64,000 nucleotides of DNA from Sinorhizobium sp. B11 (GCA_039725955.1 CP091033.1:310001-374000), one strand, 5' to 3'. Shown: positions 7,350-16,941, numbered from the stretch's first letter. A program made the numbers and translations. The notes: a model not told the origin generated them from the letters alone.

Positions 7350-8480
7350 TCAGACGACGAGTGCCAGCACCGGCCCCTGATCGTCCGCCTTGCCTCCCGG
7401 TTCCTGGTCAGCCGTGGCTTGCTGCGTGTCAGAGGCCAGCAGATTGAGCTCCCGGCGTTCTTTCTCCGATACGATCGCGAGATCGATGACCTTCTGCAGA
7501 TTGGCGGCGTGGCGGAAGGTGGGATCGTCCTGCTTGCCGGTCCTGACGGCTTCTGCAAAGCGCTGATAATTGGTCAGCACTGCCGGCACCTCGATATCAC
7601 GCCAGGTGGCGCTTTCAATGTCGTCGCCGAAGCAGCCGCGAAGATCCGAACCATCCGGGCGGTGGATGACTTCGAGGCTGCCTTTTTCGCCATAGATGCG
7701 CAGCTTCAGCTCGTTCAGATGCCCGGTCGCCCAGCGGGTCGCATGGATGACTCCGAGCGCGCCATTGGTGAAATCGACCGACATGGTGAAGCTGTCATTG
7801 GCATCGAGCATGTACTCGCCAATCTGCCCGCCGGGTGCCTTGTTGAAGGTCTTCAGCCGCGCAAAGACGTGATCGATGTCAGTCGCCGCACCATAGGCGG
7901 CAAAATCCAGGATATGGATGCCGACATCCCCGAGCACGCCGTTCGATCCGTGGCCGGTAGACAAACGCCAGAGCCAGCGCGATTCCGTGCGCCAGTCGCC
8001 CCAGGCGCGAGATACCAGCCAGCTCTGCAGATAGGACGCTTCCACATGACGAATAGTGCCGAGTTCGCCGGCCAGTACCATCTCGCGGGCGCGCTGCAGC
8101 GGTGCGACATTGCGATAGGTAAGGTTCACCATGTTGATGACGCCGGCCGCTTCCGCGGCTTCTGTCATTTCCAAGGCATGCGCATAGTTTTCCGCCAGCG
8201 GCTTCTCGCAAAAGACGTGCTTGCCGGCGGCGATCAGCGCGAGGCTTGTCGCGTGGTGGATGCGGTCAGGCGTGACGTTTGTGGCTGCATCGAATTCGCC
8301 CCAGGCGATCGCCTCGTCGAGCGTGCTGAAGCGTTTTTCGATGTTGAAATGATCGGCGAACTCATCGAGCCGCGCCCGATCCGTATCGACGGCGCCGACC
8401 ACCTCGACACCGTCGATGGCGAGGAAGTTGGCAACCTGGTTTTTGGCCATCGTGCCCGTACCAAGAACGAGTAGACGCAT
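7350..8480 (-). CDS. thuB: ThuB, Gfo/Idh/MocA-family oxidoreductase of trehalose utilisation
   Basis: This 376-residue NAD(P)-dependent oxidoreductase starts with a Rossmann motif (LLVLGTGTMAKNQ) and has the EKPLAEN motif of the Gfo/Idh/MocA family. In Sinorhizobium, ThuA and ThuB act on trehalose and related disaccharides, probably via a 3-keto sugar. Here the gene is last in the minus-strand thuEFGKAB order, 11 bases after thuA. The ATG at 8480 follows TGAGGAGAATAGAA. The family identification is strong; the precise reaction is known only by analogy. Confidence 0.88.
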   Translation of the reverse strand: MRLLVLGTGTMAKNQVANFLAIDGVEVVGAVDTDRARLDEFADHFNIEKRFSTLDEAIAWGEFDAATNVTPDRIHHATSLALIAAGKHVFCEKPLAENYAHALEMTEAAEAAGVINMVNLTYRNVAPLQRAREMVLAGELGTIRHVEASYLQSWLVSRAWGDWRTESRWLWRLSTGHGSNGVLGDVGIHILDFAAYGAATDIDHVFARLKTFNKAPGGQIGEYMLDANDSFTMSVDFTNGALGVIHATRWATGHLNELKLRIYGEKGSLEVIHRPDGSDLRGCFGDDIESATWRDIEVPAVLTNYQRFAEAVRTGKQDDPTFRHAANLQKVIDLAIVSEKERRELNLLASDTQQATADQEPGGKADDQGPVLALVV

Positions 8481-8491
8481 TTCTATTCTCC

Positions 8492-9277
8492 TCAGCGGTA
8501 ACCGGCTTCGCCGGCCTGATGCAGTCTCGGGCCGCGTTCGACGATCGGCTCCAGTGCTTTTTCTACCGGCACATTTGGAGCATCGGTGATGCTCTTCAGA
8601 TCGCCTTGCGGGTTATAGGCCCACTTCACGCCGTTGATCAGCACCTTCTGCACGGTTGCATCGTGATAGGTCGGGTAGGTTTCGTGACCCGGACGGAAAT
8701 AGAAAATGTTGCCGGCACCACGCCGCCAGGTCAGGCCCGAGCGGAAGACTTCGCCGCCCTGGAACCAGGAGATGAACACCGTCTCCAGCGGCTCCGGCAC
8801 GGAAAACTGCTCGCCGTACATTTCCTCGTTTTCCAGTTCGAAATGCTCGCCGATACCGGCTGCAATCGGATGGCGCTGGTTGATCGTCCACAGCCGCTCG
8901 CGCTCGCCCGCCTCGCGCCACTTGAGTGCGCAGGGAGTGCCCATCAGCCGCTTGAAGATCTTCGAGAAATGACCGGAATGCAGCACCAGGAGGCCCATGC
9001 CTTCCCAGACCCGCTTGGCGACGCGCTCGACGACGACGTCGGAGACAGCGCCATGGTCCTTGTGACCCCACCAGGTCAGAACATCGGTCTCGGCAAGCCG
9101 GGCTTCGGTGAGGCCATGCTCGGGCTCCTGCAGTGTCGCGGTCGTTGCCGAAATCGCCGGATCGGTGTTCAGCGCCTTGGCGATGGTCGTGTGCATGCCT
9201 TCAGGGTAGATGCCCCGGACGATCTCATTGGTTGTCTCATGGATGTTCTCTCCCCATACGACGGTGCGAATGGCCAT
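8492..9277 (-). CDS. thuA: ThuA, trehalose utilisation protein
   Basis: This 261-residue protein begins [14 protein letters not shown], the characteristic ThuA start, and continues with [16 protein letters not shown] and [14 protein letters not shown], the conserved glutamine-amidotransferase-like core of the ThuA family. It works with ThuB in the conversion of imported trehalose, maltose or sucrose in rhizobia, where thuAB mutants are affected in trehalose use. It sits between thuK (gap about 76 bases) and thuB. The start is ATG 9277 after AAAGGAGCATAGTC. Confidence 0.92.
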   Translation of the reverse strand: MAIRTVVWGENIHETTNEIVRGIYPEGMHTTIAKALNTDPAISATTATLQEPEHGLTEARLAETDVLTWWGHKDHGAVSDVVVERVAKRVWEGMGLLVLHSGHFSKIFKRLMGTPCALKWREAGERERLWTINQRHPIAAGIGEHFELENEEMYGEQFSVPEPLETVFISWFQGGEVFRSGLTWRRGAGNIFYFRPGHETYPTYHDATVQKVLINGVKWAYNPQGDLKSITDAPNVPVEKALEPIVERGPRLHQAGEAGYR

Positions 9278-9353
9278 GACTATGCTCCTTTACAGCAAGT
9301 AGCGGACCGGAACCGATGGGAGGCGGTCAGATCCTGTTGGTTTGATGGGTTGT

Positions 9354-10382
9354 TCAGGCAGCGCCCTTGAAAGGAACCCTTTCGAGCGCGCGTCCGGATT
9401 GGTCGAAGCGGTGAATGCGGCCGTTGAGCGGCGATACGCCCAATTGTTGGCCGGGCTGATGGCTGGACACGCCGGTCTCTCGAACGATGAGCGGCTCCGC
9501 GGAACCGATGTCGAGGTAGACGAAACTGTCCGAGCCGAGGATTTCGGAATGGATGACGGTACCGGTCCACGCTGGGGCCTGATCGGCGAATTCGATATGT
9601 TCGGCCCTGACCCCGATCGTGTGGGCATTATAGGGTGCTGCAAACGGACCGGAGAGAAAGTTCATCTTCGGCGAGCCGATGAAACCGGCAACGAAGATCG
9701 AATTCGGGGTCTCGTAGAGTTCGATCGGTGTTCCGACCTGTTCGACAACGCCATCGCGCAAGACACAGATCCGGTCGGCCAAGGTCATGGCCTCGACCTG
9801 ATCATGGGTGACGTAGATCATCGTCGTGTCATGCATGCCGCGGTGAAGCTTGGCGATCTCCAACCTTGTGGCAACGCGCAATGCAGCATCGAGGTTCGAC
9901 AATGGCTCATCGAAGAGGAAGACCTTCGGGTCACGAACGATCGCGCGGCCGATGGCGACGCGCTGGCGCTGACCGCCCGAAAGCTGGCGCGGCAGCCGCT
10001 CCAGATAGAGTGAGAGCTGCAGCATGCCGGCCGCCTGTTCGACGCGCGCCTTGCATTCTTCCCTGGTCCGGCCGGAGAGCTTCATGCCGAAGGCCATGTT
10101 CTCGTAGACCGACATATGCGGATAGAGCGCATAGGACTGAAAGACCATCGCGATGCCGCGCTTCGATGGTGAAAGGCGATTGACCGGCTCGCCATCGAAG
10201 GAGAGCGTGCCTGACGTTATGTCCTCAAGTCCCGAGATCAGGCGCAGCAAGGTGGACTTGCCGCAGCCGGACGGGCCGACGAAGACCATGAATTCGCCCT
10301 TGCGAATGTCCATGCTGACGCCCTTGATGACCTCAAACGCGCCGAAGCTCTTGCGGATATTATCGAGTCTAATCTGTGCCAT
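9354..10382 (-). CDS. thuK: ThuK, ABC trehalose/disaccharide importer ATPase
   Basis: This 342-residue MalK-type ATPase has Walker A GPSGCGKST, signature LSGGQRQRVAIGRAI, Walker B VFLFDEPLSNLDA and the switch His in MIYVTHDQVEA. A C-terminal regulatory (TOBE-like) part follows from about residue 235. It energises the ThuEFG importer at the cytoplasmic face. It is encoded 12 bases downstream of thuG, in the same operon. Confidence 0.92.
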   Translation of the reverse strand: MAQIRLDNIRKSFGAFEVIKGVSMDIRKGEFMVFVGPSGCGKSTLLRLISGLEDITSGTLSFDGEPVNRLSPSKRGIAMVFQSYALYPHMSVYENMAFGMKLSGRTREECKARVEQAAGMLQLSLYLERLPRQLSGGQRQRVAIGRAIVRDPKVFLFDEPLSNLDAALRVATRLEIAKLHRGMHDTTMIYVTHDQVEAMTLADRICVLRDGVVEQVGTPIELYETPNSIFVAGFIGSPKMNFLSGPFAAPYNAHTIGVRAEHIEFADQAPAWTGTVIHSEILGSDSFVYLDIGSAEPLIVRETGVSSHQPGQQLGVSPLNGRIHRFDQSGRALERVPFKGAA

Positions 10383-10394
10383 GTCGCGCTTTCC

Positions 10395-11225
10395 TCAGCC
10401 TTTGACGCCGCCGGCCGTCAGCCCGGAAATGATCCGGCGTTGAAAAATAAGGACAAGGATGACGACGGGCACGGTAACGATGACCGATGCCGCCATGATA
10501 TTGCCCCAGGGGATTTCGAACTGACTGCCGCCCGAAAGCAGAGCGATCGCCACCGGCACCGTCCGTTGCGCATCCGACGAGGTGAAGGTCAGGGCGAACA
10601 GAAATTCATTCCAGGCTGTGATGAAGGCGAGCAGGCCGGTGGTGACGAGCGCTGGCCACATCAGTGGCATGAACACCTGCGTGATGATGACCCAGGGGGA
10701 GGCGCCATCCACGATGGCCGCCTCTTCGATCTCGATCGGCAGATCCCGCATGAAGGTCGTCAGCACCCAGACCGTGAAAGGCAGCGTGAAGATCATGTAG
10801 GAGAAGATCAATGCGAAGGGGGTATTGAAGATGCCGATCCAGCGGATGAGCTCGAAAAGCCCCGCCAGGACGGCGATCTGCGGAAACATCGAGACGGACA
10901 GGATGGTCAGCATCAGGAGCGCTCGGCCCCGGAAATGCACGCGGGCAAGTGCGTAGGATGCGGTCACGGCGAGCAGCAGAGAGGCGGCAACCACGAGGCA
11001 GGCAATGAGCAGCGAATTGCCGAGGCTGCGGATGAAGCTGCCCGTCGTCAGCACGCCTGCATAGTTTTCCAGCGAGATCGAACTTGGCCAGTAGGTGACC
11101 TCGAAAAGGGCGGTGCCGGCTTTGAAGCTCGTCAGGATCGCATAGTAGAACGGGAAGACTGCGATGACGACGATGACGGCGACCAGCAGATAGAACAGGG
11201 TATTCTTGGTGGCTGTGAGCAGCAT
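10395..11225 (-). CDS. thuG: ThuG, ABC trehalose/disaccharide importer permease
   Basis: A 276-residue MalG-type permease with six predicted membrane segments; the EAA loop (EEAAIVDGASPWVIITQVFM) contacts the ATPase, and the C-terminus RRIISGLTAGGVKG is typical of the family. The ATG at 11223-11225 overlaps the thuF stop (ATGA), which indicates translational coupling. An open frame extends far upstream, but only as a shadow of thuF. It forms the channel with ThuF. Confidence 0.92.
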   Translation of the reverse strand: MLLTATKNTLFYLLVAVIVVIAVFPFYYAILTSFKAGTALFEVTYWPSSISLENYAGVLTTGSFIRSLGNSLLIACLVVAASLLLAVTASYALARVHFRGRALLMLTILSVSMFPQIAVLAGLFELIRWIGIFNTPFALIFSYMIFTLPFTVWVLTTFMRDLPIEIEEAAIVDGASPWVIITQVFMPLMWPALVTTGLLAFITAWNEFLFALTFTSSDAQRTVPVAIALLSGGSQFEIPWGNIMAASVIVTVPVVILVLIFQRRIISGLTAGGVKG

Positions 11226-12211
11226 CAGTGTTCGCGCCCCCCGAGTTTGACGCGGCCGAGCCATATGTAGAGCACGGTGACCGAGGCGATGATGAGAAAC
11301 AGAACGGTGGAGGCGGTCGCGCCATAGGCGAACTTGTCGAAATCGAAGAGGTTCTCGCGCGCCATCACCGACATGGTCTTGGTCTGGGCGTTGTTCGGTG
11401 TCAGCACGTAGATGAGGTCGAAGATGCGCATGGCATCGAGCATGCGGAAGATTACTGCAACCATGATGGCCGGACGTATCAGCGGCAGGGTCAGACGCCA
11501 GAAGACTTTGACGGGATTGATGCCGTCGATCTTGGCAGCCTCGTAGATGTCGGCTGGAACCATTTGCAGGGCTGCGAGGATCAACAAGGCCATGAACGGC
11601 GTCGTCTTCCAGACGTCGACGATCAGCACGGCAATCATCGCGGTATTGGGATCCGCCGTCCAAGCGATTTTCTGACTGATGAGCCCGAGGCCGAGAAACA
11701 TGTCGTTGAGGATGCCGAACTGGTCGTTGAGCATCCAGGCCCACATCTTGGCGGAAACGATGGTCGGGATCGCCCAGGGGATGAGGATGGCGGCGCGCAC
11801 GATGCCGCGGCCAACGAATTGTGCGTTCAACACAAGAGCGACGATGAGGCCGAGCGCGGTTTCGATCGTCACCGACAACAGCGTGAATTTTGCCGTGTTC
11901 CAGACCGCACCCCACCAGGCGGGATCTGCCAGCAGTCCTCTATAGATCGTGCGGCCGCTCTTCAGAGTGACCCAGGAAAGATAGTTGTCGAAGCCGACGA
12001 ACTTGGCATCGCCTAGGTTCGTCAGCGACGCGTTGGTGAAGCTGAAATATATGGTGCGGAACAGTGGCCAGCCGGCAACGATGGCAAGGATCAACAGGGT
12101 CGGAGCCAGAAAGATCCAGGCGGACCGGACGCGTTCTGCGCTCAGATCCGAAGAGATCGCTTTTGCGCGCGCGCCCGTGCTCAGATTTTGGGAGACTGCA
12201 ACTTCACTCAT
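11225..12211 (-). CDS. thuF: ThuF, ABC trehalose/disaccharide importer permease
   Basis: This 328-residue MalF-like permease has an N-terminal cytoplasmic tail, a first membrane helix at about residues 31-51 (WIFLAPTLLILAIVAGWPLF) and a family EAA loop (YEAAKIDGINPVKVFWRLTL). It pairs with ThuG in the inner membrane. The start ATG at 12211 lies 84 bases after the thuE stop; its stop overlaps the thuG start. Confidence 0.92.
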   Translation of the reverse strand: MSEVAVSQNLSTGARAKAISSDLSAERVRSAWIFLAPTLLILAIVAGWPLFRTIYFSFTNASLTNLGDAKFVGFDNYLSWVTLKSGRTIYRGLLADPAWWGAVWNTAKFTLLSVTIETALGLIVALVLNAQFVGRGIVRAAILIPWAIPTIVSAKMWAWMLNDQFGILNDMFLGLGLISQKIAWTADPNTAMIAVLIVDVWKTTPFMALLILAALQMVPADIYEAAKIDGINPVKVFWRLTLPLIRPAIMVAVIFRMLDAMRIFDLIYVLTPNNAQTKTMSVMARENLFDFDKFAYGATASTVLFLIIASVTVLYIWLGRVKLGGREH

Positions 12212-12295
12212 GGAATATCCGCTTCATGAGACAATCGACGACGGCGTTATCGGAAGCGGCAGCGGCGGGAAATCCGACGCTGCCGCCTCGATCGG

Positions 12296-13561
12296 TTACC
12301 AGCCGCTGCCTTGCAGCGTCGTCAGATCGGCTTCGAGAAGCTCTAGGTTTTCTTCAGCTGTCCCGCTTCCGGAGAGCGTATTGTGGACGGCAGTCCAGAA
12401 CTTGGCGGAAACCTCGTTATACTTGACCTTGGCAACAGCCGACGGCCGCGGCACGGCGTTCTCGAAGATCGGCTTCCAGTTCGGCATGAAAGGCTGCGCG
12501 GCGGCAATATCCTTGTCGTCATACAGAGCCGACTGGGTCGGCAGGTTTGAAAGCTCGATAGCGCGCTGCTTCTGGCTATCCTTCGAGGTCAGGAACTTGA
12601 CGAGTTCGATCGCCGCATCCGGGTTCTTCGAATATTTCGAGACGGCGAGGTTCCAGCCGCCAAGCGTCGAGGAGGGCTTGTCGCCTTCTGCGGCAACGGG
12701 AAGCGTCGTCACGTCAAACTTCCCTTTGACCGGGCTGTCGGCGCCGTTGCCCAGCGCATAGGCGTAGGGCCAGTTACGCATGAAGACGGAGTTGCCGGTC
12801 TGCCAGACGCCGCGGGATTCTTCTTCCTGATAGGCAAGCACGCCGCTCGGCGAAATCGTGCCGATCCAGCCCTTGGCGCGATTGAGTGCTGCCGCAGCCT
12901 TCTCGTTATTGATTGAAATCGTGCCGTCGGTCTCGATGATCTGGCCGCCGCCCGAGGACTTGACCCATTCCAGTGCATCGCAGGTCAGGCCTTCATAGGC
13001 ATTGCCCTGGAAGACATAGCCCCACAGGTCCTTCTTACCGGCGGCGCGTTCCTTTTCCTGGATTTCCTTGGCGGTTGCCTCCATCTCGTCCCAGGTCTTC
13101 GGCGGCTGTTTGCCGTATTTTTCAAGAAGATCCTTGCGGTAGAAGAGAGCCGGCGCGTCCGTGTAAAGCGGCATTGCGACCAGGCGGCCGTTCACGGTCT
13201 GGGAGGCAACGATCGCCGGGAAAAAGTCGCCGACGACGTCCTTGGTGGCATCCTTCAGATCGACGAACTGGTCTGCCAACTGCGGGGCCCAGATAACATC
13301 CGTCTGGTAGACGTCGACATCTGTGTTGCCGGCTGCGAGCCAGAGCCGATACTGCGAAAACTGTTCCGTGGATGAGGACGGCATGGTGACGATCTTAACG
13401 GTATTGCCGGTGGCCTTCCCGAAGGCATCGAGCTGCTTACGGAGCAGATCGAGGTTTTTGCCGGTAGAGCTCGCTGAAATGCTGATCTCGGCGGCATAAG
13501 ACGGTACCGACGCGCCGATAAGCGCAGCCGCGACAGCGGCCGCTGTGAAACGAAACTTCAT
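12296..13561 (-). CDS. thuE: ThuE, periplasmic trehalose/disaccharide-binding protein
   Basis: A 421-residue family-1 solute-binding protein with a signal peptide (MKFRFTAAAVAAALIGASVP, cleavage after SYA) and a SBP_bac_1 body with the STEQFSQYRLWLAAG and DVYQTDVIW segments. The ATG at 13561 follows GGGAGGAGAAA and begins the signal peptide; the longer frame to 13633 is not used. It is the first gene of the thu operon and captures trehalose, maltose or sucrose in the periplasm. Its promoter region contains an operator candidate at 13581-13596. Confidence 0.9.
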   Translation of the reverse strand: MKFRFTAAAVAAALIGASVPSYAAEISISASSTGKNLDLLRKQLDAFGKATGNTVKIVTMPSSSTEQFSQYRLWLAAGNTDVDVYQTDVIWAPQLADQFVDLKDATKDVVGDFFPAIVASQTVNGRLVAMPLYTDAPALFYRKDLLEKYGKQPPKTWDEMEATAKEIQEKERAAGKKDLWGYVFQGNAYEGLTCDALEWVKSSGGGQIIETDGTISINNEKAAAALNRAKGWIGTISPSGVLAYQEEESRGVWQTGNSVFMRNWPYAYALGNGADSPVKGKFDVTTLPVAAEGDKPSSTLGGWNLAVSKYSKNPDAAIELVKFLTSKDSQKQRAIELSNLPTQSALYDDKDIAAAQPFMPNWKPIFENAVPRPSAVAKVKYNEVSAKFWTAVHNTLSGSGTAEENLELLEADLTTLQGSGW

Positions 13562-13580
13562 TTTCTCCTCCCAAAGACCA

Positions 13581-13596
13581 AATTGAAATCGATTTG
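13581..13596. promoter_or_regulatory. ThuR operator candidate O1 (thuE side)
   Basis: AATTGAAATCGATTTG holds the palindrome AAATCGATTT (13586-13595), a LacI-type operator core, 20-35 bases before the thuE start. The same 16 bases recur at 13754-13769 on the thuR side. Confidence 0.6.
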
Positions 13597-13753
13597 GCTG
13601 TGAAAACCTGTCAGAAGGTTGATACCCTGTCAAGGCGGATTCTGGGCTGCTACCGGTACTTGTTTAGCAATACAAAATGTCGTTATAAATCAATGGTGAA
13701 GTCATGAGTCGTGATTTCCTGAGCCTGGTGGCGGTCATCTAGGCGGCGAATAA

Positions 13754-13769
13754 AATTGAAATCGATTTG
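13754..13769. promoter_or_regulatory. ThuR operator candidate O2 (thuR side)
   Basis: An exact second copy of AATTGAAATCGATTTG, 173 bases from O1 and about 92 bases before the thuR start. The pair suggests cooperative repression of thuE and self-control of thuR. Confidence 0.6.
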
Positions 13770-13860
13770 AGAAAATATAGTCGACGGCATAGAATGTGGA
13801 ATTTGCGAGGCCGATGGTATAGATGCCCGGCAGCGCAGGCGATGAAAGTCTTTTCGGTCA

Positions 13861-14886
13861 ATGAAACTCAAAGAGTTCGCAAAACAACTTGGATTATCTC
13901 CCACGACTGTCAGCCGCGCGCTCAGTGGCTATCCCGAGGTAAGCGAGGTGACGCGCGCCCGCGTCGTTCAAGAGGCCGTGCGGCTGGGCTATAGACCGAA
14001 CGTCAATGCGGTCAGGCTGAAAACCGGCCGGGTTGGCGCTATTGGCGTTGTCATGGGGCGCGCCGGCGAGTTTCACTTTGCGGAATTCATGGCGGGCATG
14101 GCGGAGCGTCTTGTCACGGAAGACACCGATATTCTGGTCATTCCGATGGCTAATCCAGAATCCGATGCAGAGATGCAGCTTTACAGGCGGCTGGCGGAAA
14201 GCCAAAGGGTGGATGCAATGATCGTGCATTCGCCTCGACCCAACGATCAGCGCATCGCTTTGCTGCATGAGTTGGGAATGCCGTTTCTCGTTCATGGCCG
14301 TTCAGATATCGACGTGCCGCACCCCTGGCTCGATATCGACAATGAAGGAGCCGTACGCCGTGCGACTTCGCATCTGATCGATCTCGGTCATACGAGGATT
14401 GCGATGATCAATGGCCGCCAGGGTGCGACCTATGCTCTGCATCGTGACATCGGTTACCGCAGCGCCTTGCAGAGCTACGGGATCGACGTCGATCCGCAAT
14501 TGATCGCCAACGGCAATTTTACCGACGAACTCGGTTTTCGCTTTGCACGCTCATTTCTCGAACAGCCGAAGCGGCCGACGGCATTCGTCGCCGGATCGAT
14601 GATGACGGCGCTCGGCATTTATCGGGCCGCGCGTTCGCTGGGGCTGCAGATCGGCAGCGATGTCTCGGTCATCGCACACGATGACGTCTTTCCCTATCTG
14701 ACGGCCGACAACATGGCCCCATCTTTGTCGGCTACCCGGTCGTCGATGCGTGCGGCTGGTACGCGTTGCGCCGATCTTGTCCTGCAGCTTCTCGCGGGGC
14801 GCTCGCCGACGGAGATCCACGAATTATGGCCGGTTGAACTCATTCTGCGCGAGTCCACCGGGCCGGTGCGAGCGCTTCAGACCTGA
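13861..14886 (+). CDS. thuR: ThuR, LacI-family regulator of the thu operon
   Basis: This 341-residue LacI/GalR repressor starts MKLKEFAKQLGLSPTTVSRA, a DNA-binding helix-turn-helix at the very N-terminus, followed by the hinge and a periplasmic-binding-like sugar domain (GRVGAIGVVMGRAGEF onward). It is divergent from thuE, as in Sinorhizobium thuR. The ribosome site before ATG 13861 is weak (GAAAG about 15 bases away), which may keep repressor levels low. Repression of the thu genes by binding the two AAATCGATTT sites is inferred. Confidence 0.9.
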   Translation: MKLKEFAKQLGLSPTTVSRALSGYPEVSEVTRARVVQEAVRLGYRPNVNAVRLKTGRVGAIGVVMGRAGEFHFAEFMAGMAERLVTEDTDILVIPMANPESDAEMQLYRRLAESQRVDAMIVHSPRPNDQRIALLHELGMPFLVHGRSDIDVPHPWLDIDNEGAVRRATSHLIDLGHTRIAMINGRQGATYALHRDIGYRSALQSYGIDVDPQLIANGNFTDELGFRFARSFLEQPKRPTAFVAGSMMTALGIYRAARSLGLQIGSDVSVIAHDDVFPYLTADNMAPSLSATRSSMRAAGTRCADLVLQLLAGRSPTEIHELWPVELILRESTGPVRALQT

Positions 14887-15052
14887 GCGATTGACGTTTG
14901 CGAAGCATCGCTGACGTCGTCGGGTCGTCAGTTGCCTCAGGGCAAGATCATCTGGGAGGTTGAGCTGGACCGAATTGAGCGTTGCCAGGATTGGAAGATC
15001 GGTGAAGGGAAGGCCAAAGCTCGCTCCTCGCCACCGCCATATTGTCAGCGTT

Positions 15053-15844
15053 TCACGAAGCTTTGGCTTCGAAAGCTGGCGCGAAATCGCCCAGCGATTT
15101 CGCCTTCAGGATCATGCCTTCGATATCCTGTTCGACGATCGCTTCAAGATCGGCAAAGCTGTCGATGACGTAGTAGATCGGTTGGAGGATATCGATCCGG
15201 TAGGGCGTTCTCAGCACGCTCATGAGATCGAATGGCCGAAATTCGCATGCCGTGCCTTCCATTGCCGCCTTGGCTTCGCTTGGCGATGAAACGATCCCTG
15301 CGCCGAAGCAGCGGCGGCCTTGCGGCGTATTGATCAGGCCGAACTCGACGGTAAACCAGAAGATACGGAAGAGATGCCAGGAATAGCCTTTGCCAAGGCG
15401 GACGGCGGCTTCGCCGAAATGTCGCACGAAATTGGCATAGCTCTGGTTGGTGAGCATCGGACAATGGCCGAAGACCTCGTGGAACAGATCCGGCTCCTCG
15501 ATGTAGTCGATATGTTCGCGACGGCGCAGGAAGGTTGCGAGCGGGAATTTGCCTTGCGACAGAAGTTCATAAAAGCGCGAGGGCGGAATGAGCGCCGGTA
15601 CGCCTTCCACGCCGAAGCCGGTGGTCTCGTTCAGGCGCCTGTTCACATCGAGAAGCTGAGGCACCTTGTCGGGTTTGAGCCCCAGCATTTTAACGCCATC
15701 AAGATATTCGCGGCAGGCCGTATTGGCGAGCAGCTTCATCTGGCGCCGGTAAAGTTCGCCCCAAATTGCATCCTCTTCGGAGCTATAGTCATATAGACCA
15801 TCGGTCCCGGGCAATTTTGCGGTGTAGCTGCTTTCCTTGGTCAT
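15053..15844 (-). CDS. phhA: Phenylalanine 4-monooxygenase
   Basis: This pterin- and iron-dependent hydroxylase converts phenylalanine to tyrosine. The 263-residue length is that of bacterial single-domain enzymes. Iron ligands are visible: His122 and His127 in HEVFGH and Glu167 in FTVEFGL; the substrate pocket has PPSRFYELL. It is encoded divergently from an Lrp-family regulator at 15965 and is the entry step of the pathway completed by hppD, hmgA, fahA and maiA. Tyrosine transamination must be supplied from elsewhere, as no aminotransferase is in the window. Confidence 0.95.
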   Translation of the reverse strand: MTKESSYTAKLPGTDGLYDYSSEEDAIWGELYRRQMKLLANTACREYLDGVKMLGLKPDKVPQLLDVNRRLNETTGFGVEGVPALIPPSRFYELLSQGKFPLATFLRRREHIDYIEEPDLFHEVFGHCPMLTNQSYANFVRHFGEAAVRLGKGYSWHLFRIFWFTVEFGLINTPQGRRCFGAGIVSSPSEAKAAMEGTACEFRPFDLMSVLRTPYRIDILQPIYYVIDSFADLEAIVEQDIEGMILKAKSLGDFAPAFEAKAS

Positions 15845-15923
15845 GATCTGATCCTCGCGGGGACGGCGTCCACGCCATTATCCCCCAGATTTGGAGGATT
15901 TTCTTTTCTTTCGTGGTGGCTGT

Positions 15924-15936
15924 CGCCATAATGGCG
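15924..15936. promoter_or_regulatory. Palindrome between phhA and its divergent Lrp regulator
   Basis: CGCCATAATGGCG is a 6-bp inverted repeat around one base, centred in the 120-base divergent region. It is a reasonable binding site for the Lrp protein at 15965, but no experimental site is known to me. Confidence 0.4.
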
Positions 15937-15964
15937 GCAAATATTCCCGAGCAGGCTGCCAAAA

Positions 15965-16426
15965 ATGAAAGAATCTGGGAATTTTCGCCGTAAACTTCTG
16001 CAACTCGTCCAGGCCGACGGCAGCCTCTCGCTGGCAGACCTGGCGGAAAAGGCCGGCATGTCTCAGAGCTCGGCCTGGCGGAAGATCCAGGAGCTTGAGG
16101 CTGACGGTGTCATCCGCAAGCGCGTGACGCTGCTCGATCCCGGAAAACTCGATCTCAAGCTCTGCGTCATCGCGCATGTAACACTGGAGGATCATCACGA
16201 AGAGGCGGTCGCATCCTTCGCTTCGGTGGTGCTGGAGCGGCCAGAAATCATGGAGTGCTACGCCTTGTCAGGCGCCTTCGACTACATGCTGAAGATAAGG
16301 GCGAGAGACGTGGAAGGCTACGAAGCCTTCATGACCCGCTACCTCATGCGCAACCCGCATGTGCGTACGGTTGTATCGAGCTTCGTGCTGCGCGAGCTGA
16401 AATTCTCGACCGAGCTGCCGCTCTGA
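15965..16426 (+). CDS. Lrp/AsnC-family regulator beside phhA
   Basis: A 153-residue Lrp/AsnC protein: an N-terminal helix-turn-helix (LADLAEKAGMSQSSAWRKIQ, about residues 21-40) and a C-terminal RAM ligand-binding domain (CYALSGAFDYMLKIRARDVE). Such regulators sense amino acids and usually control divergent catabolic genes, so phhA activation by phenylalanine or tyrosine is a fair guess. It shares only family-level similarity with the second Lrp gene at 16462. Confidence 0.9.
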   Translation: MKESGNFRRKLLQLVQADGSLSLADLAEKAGMSQSSAWRKIQELEADGVIRKRVTLLDPGKLDLKLCVIAHVTLEDHHEEAVASFASVVLERPEIMECYALSGAFDYMLKIRARDVEGYEAFMTRYLMRNPHVRTVVSSFVLRELKFSTELPL

Positions 16427-16461
16427 CGCTTGGTGCCGGATCACCGAGTGCGGTCGCGATG

Positions 16462-16941
16462 TCAATGACCCGGCATGTGTATCGGAAAGCCTTCGAATGT
16501 TTTCAGCGTGTCGAGCACGATCGAGGTCTTCACGTGCTGCACCGACTCGTGGGGTAACAGAACGTCGTTGACGAATTTCGAGAGGTCGGCGAGCCCGCGG
16601 GTCGCTACCTTCAGGTGATAGTCCATTTCACCGGTCAGCGCATAGGCTTCGAGAACTTCCGGCAATCCGTTGATCAGCTGCGAAAACCTGCGGGCATTGT
16701 CCCTGTTGTGGGTCGCAAGCGTCACGGAGATGACCACCAGCATATCCAGACCCAGCTTCTGTTGATCGAGATAGGCCCGGTAGCTGCGAATATATCCCTC
16801 GGACTCCAGTCTGGTGCGCCGGCGCGAGCATTGCGAGGGGGAAAGCGCGATCCGCTCGCCCAACTCATTGTTCGTCAACCGCCCATCTTTTTGAAGCTCC
16901 TGGAGCAGGCGTAAATCCAATTTGTCGAGCTGTTCATCCAT
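16462..16941 (-). CDS. Lrp/AsnC-family regulator beside hppD
   Basis: A second Lrp/AsnC regulator, 159 residues from ATG 16941 (a frame 5 codons longer exists, but GAGG is well placed for this start). The helix-turn-helix is NNELGERIALSPSQCSRRRT, followed by the RAM domain (YALTGEMDYHLKVATRGLAD). It is divergent from hppD, with only 127 bases between the starts. That region holds a series of TTGC/GCAA half-sites, so it probably controls hppD and itself. Confidence 0.9.
   Translation of the reverse strand: MDEQLDKLDLRLLQELQKDGRLTNNELGERIALSPSQCSRRRTRLESEGYIRSYRAYLDQQKLGLDMLVVISVTLATHNRDNARRFSQLINGLPEVLEAYALTGEMDYHLKVATRGLADLSKFVNDVLLPHESVQHVKTSIVLDTLKTFEGFPIHMPGH

Noticed and set aside
10395..11915. 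Long version of thuG with a 230-residue N-extension
   Set aside because: The extra part is the out-of-frame reading of thuF. The ATG at 11225 overlapping the thuF stop gives the standard permease length.
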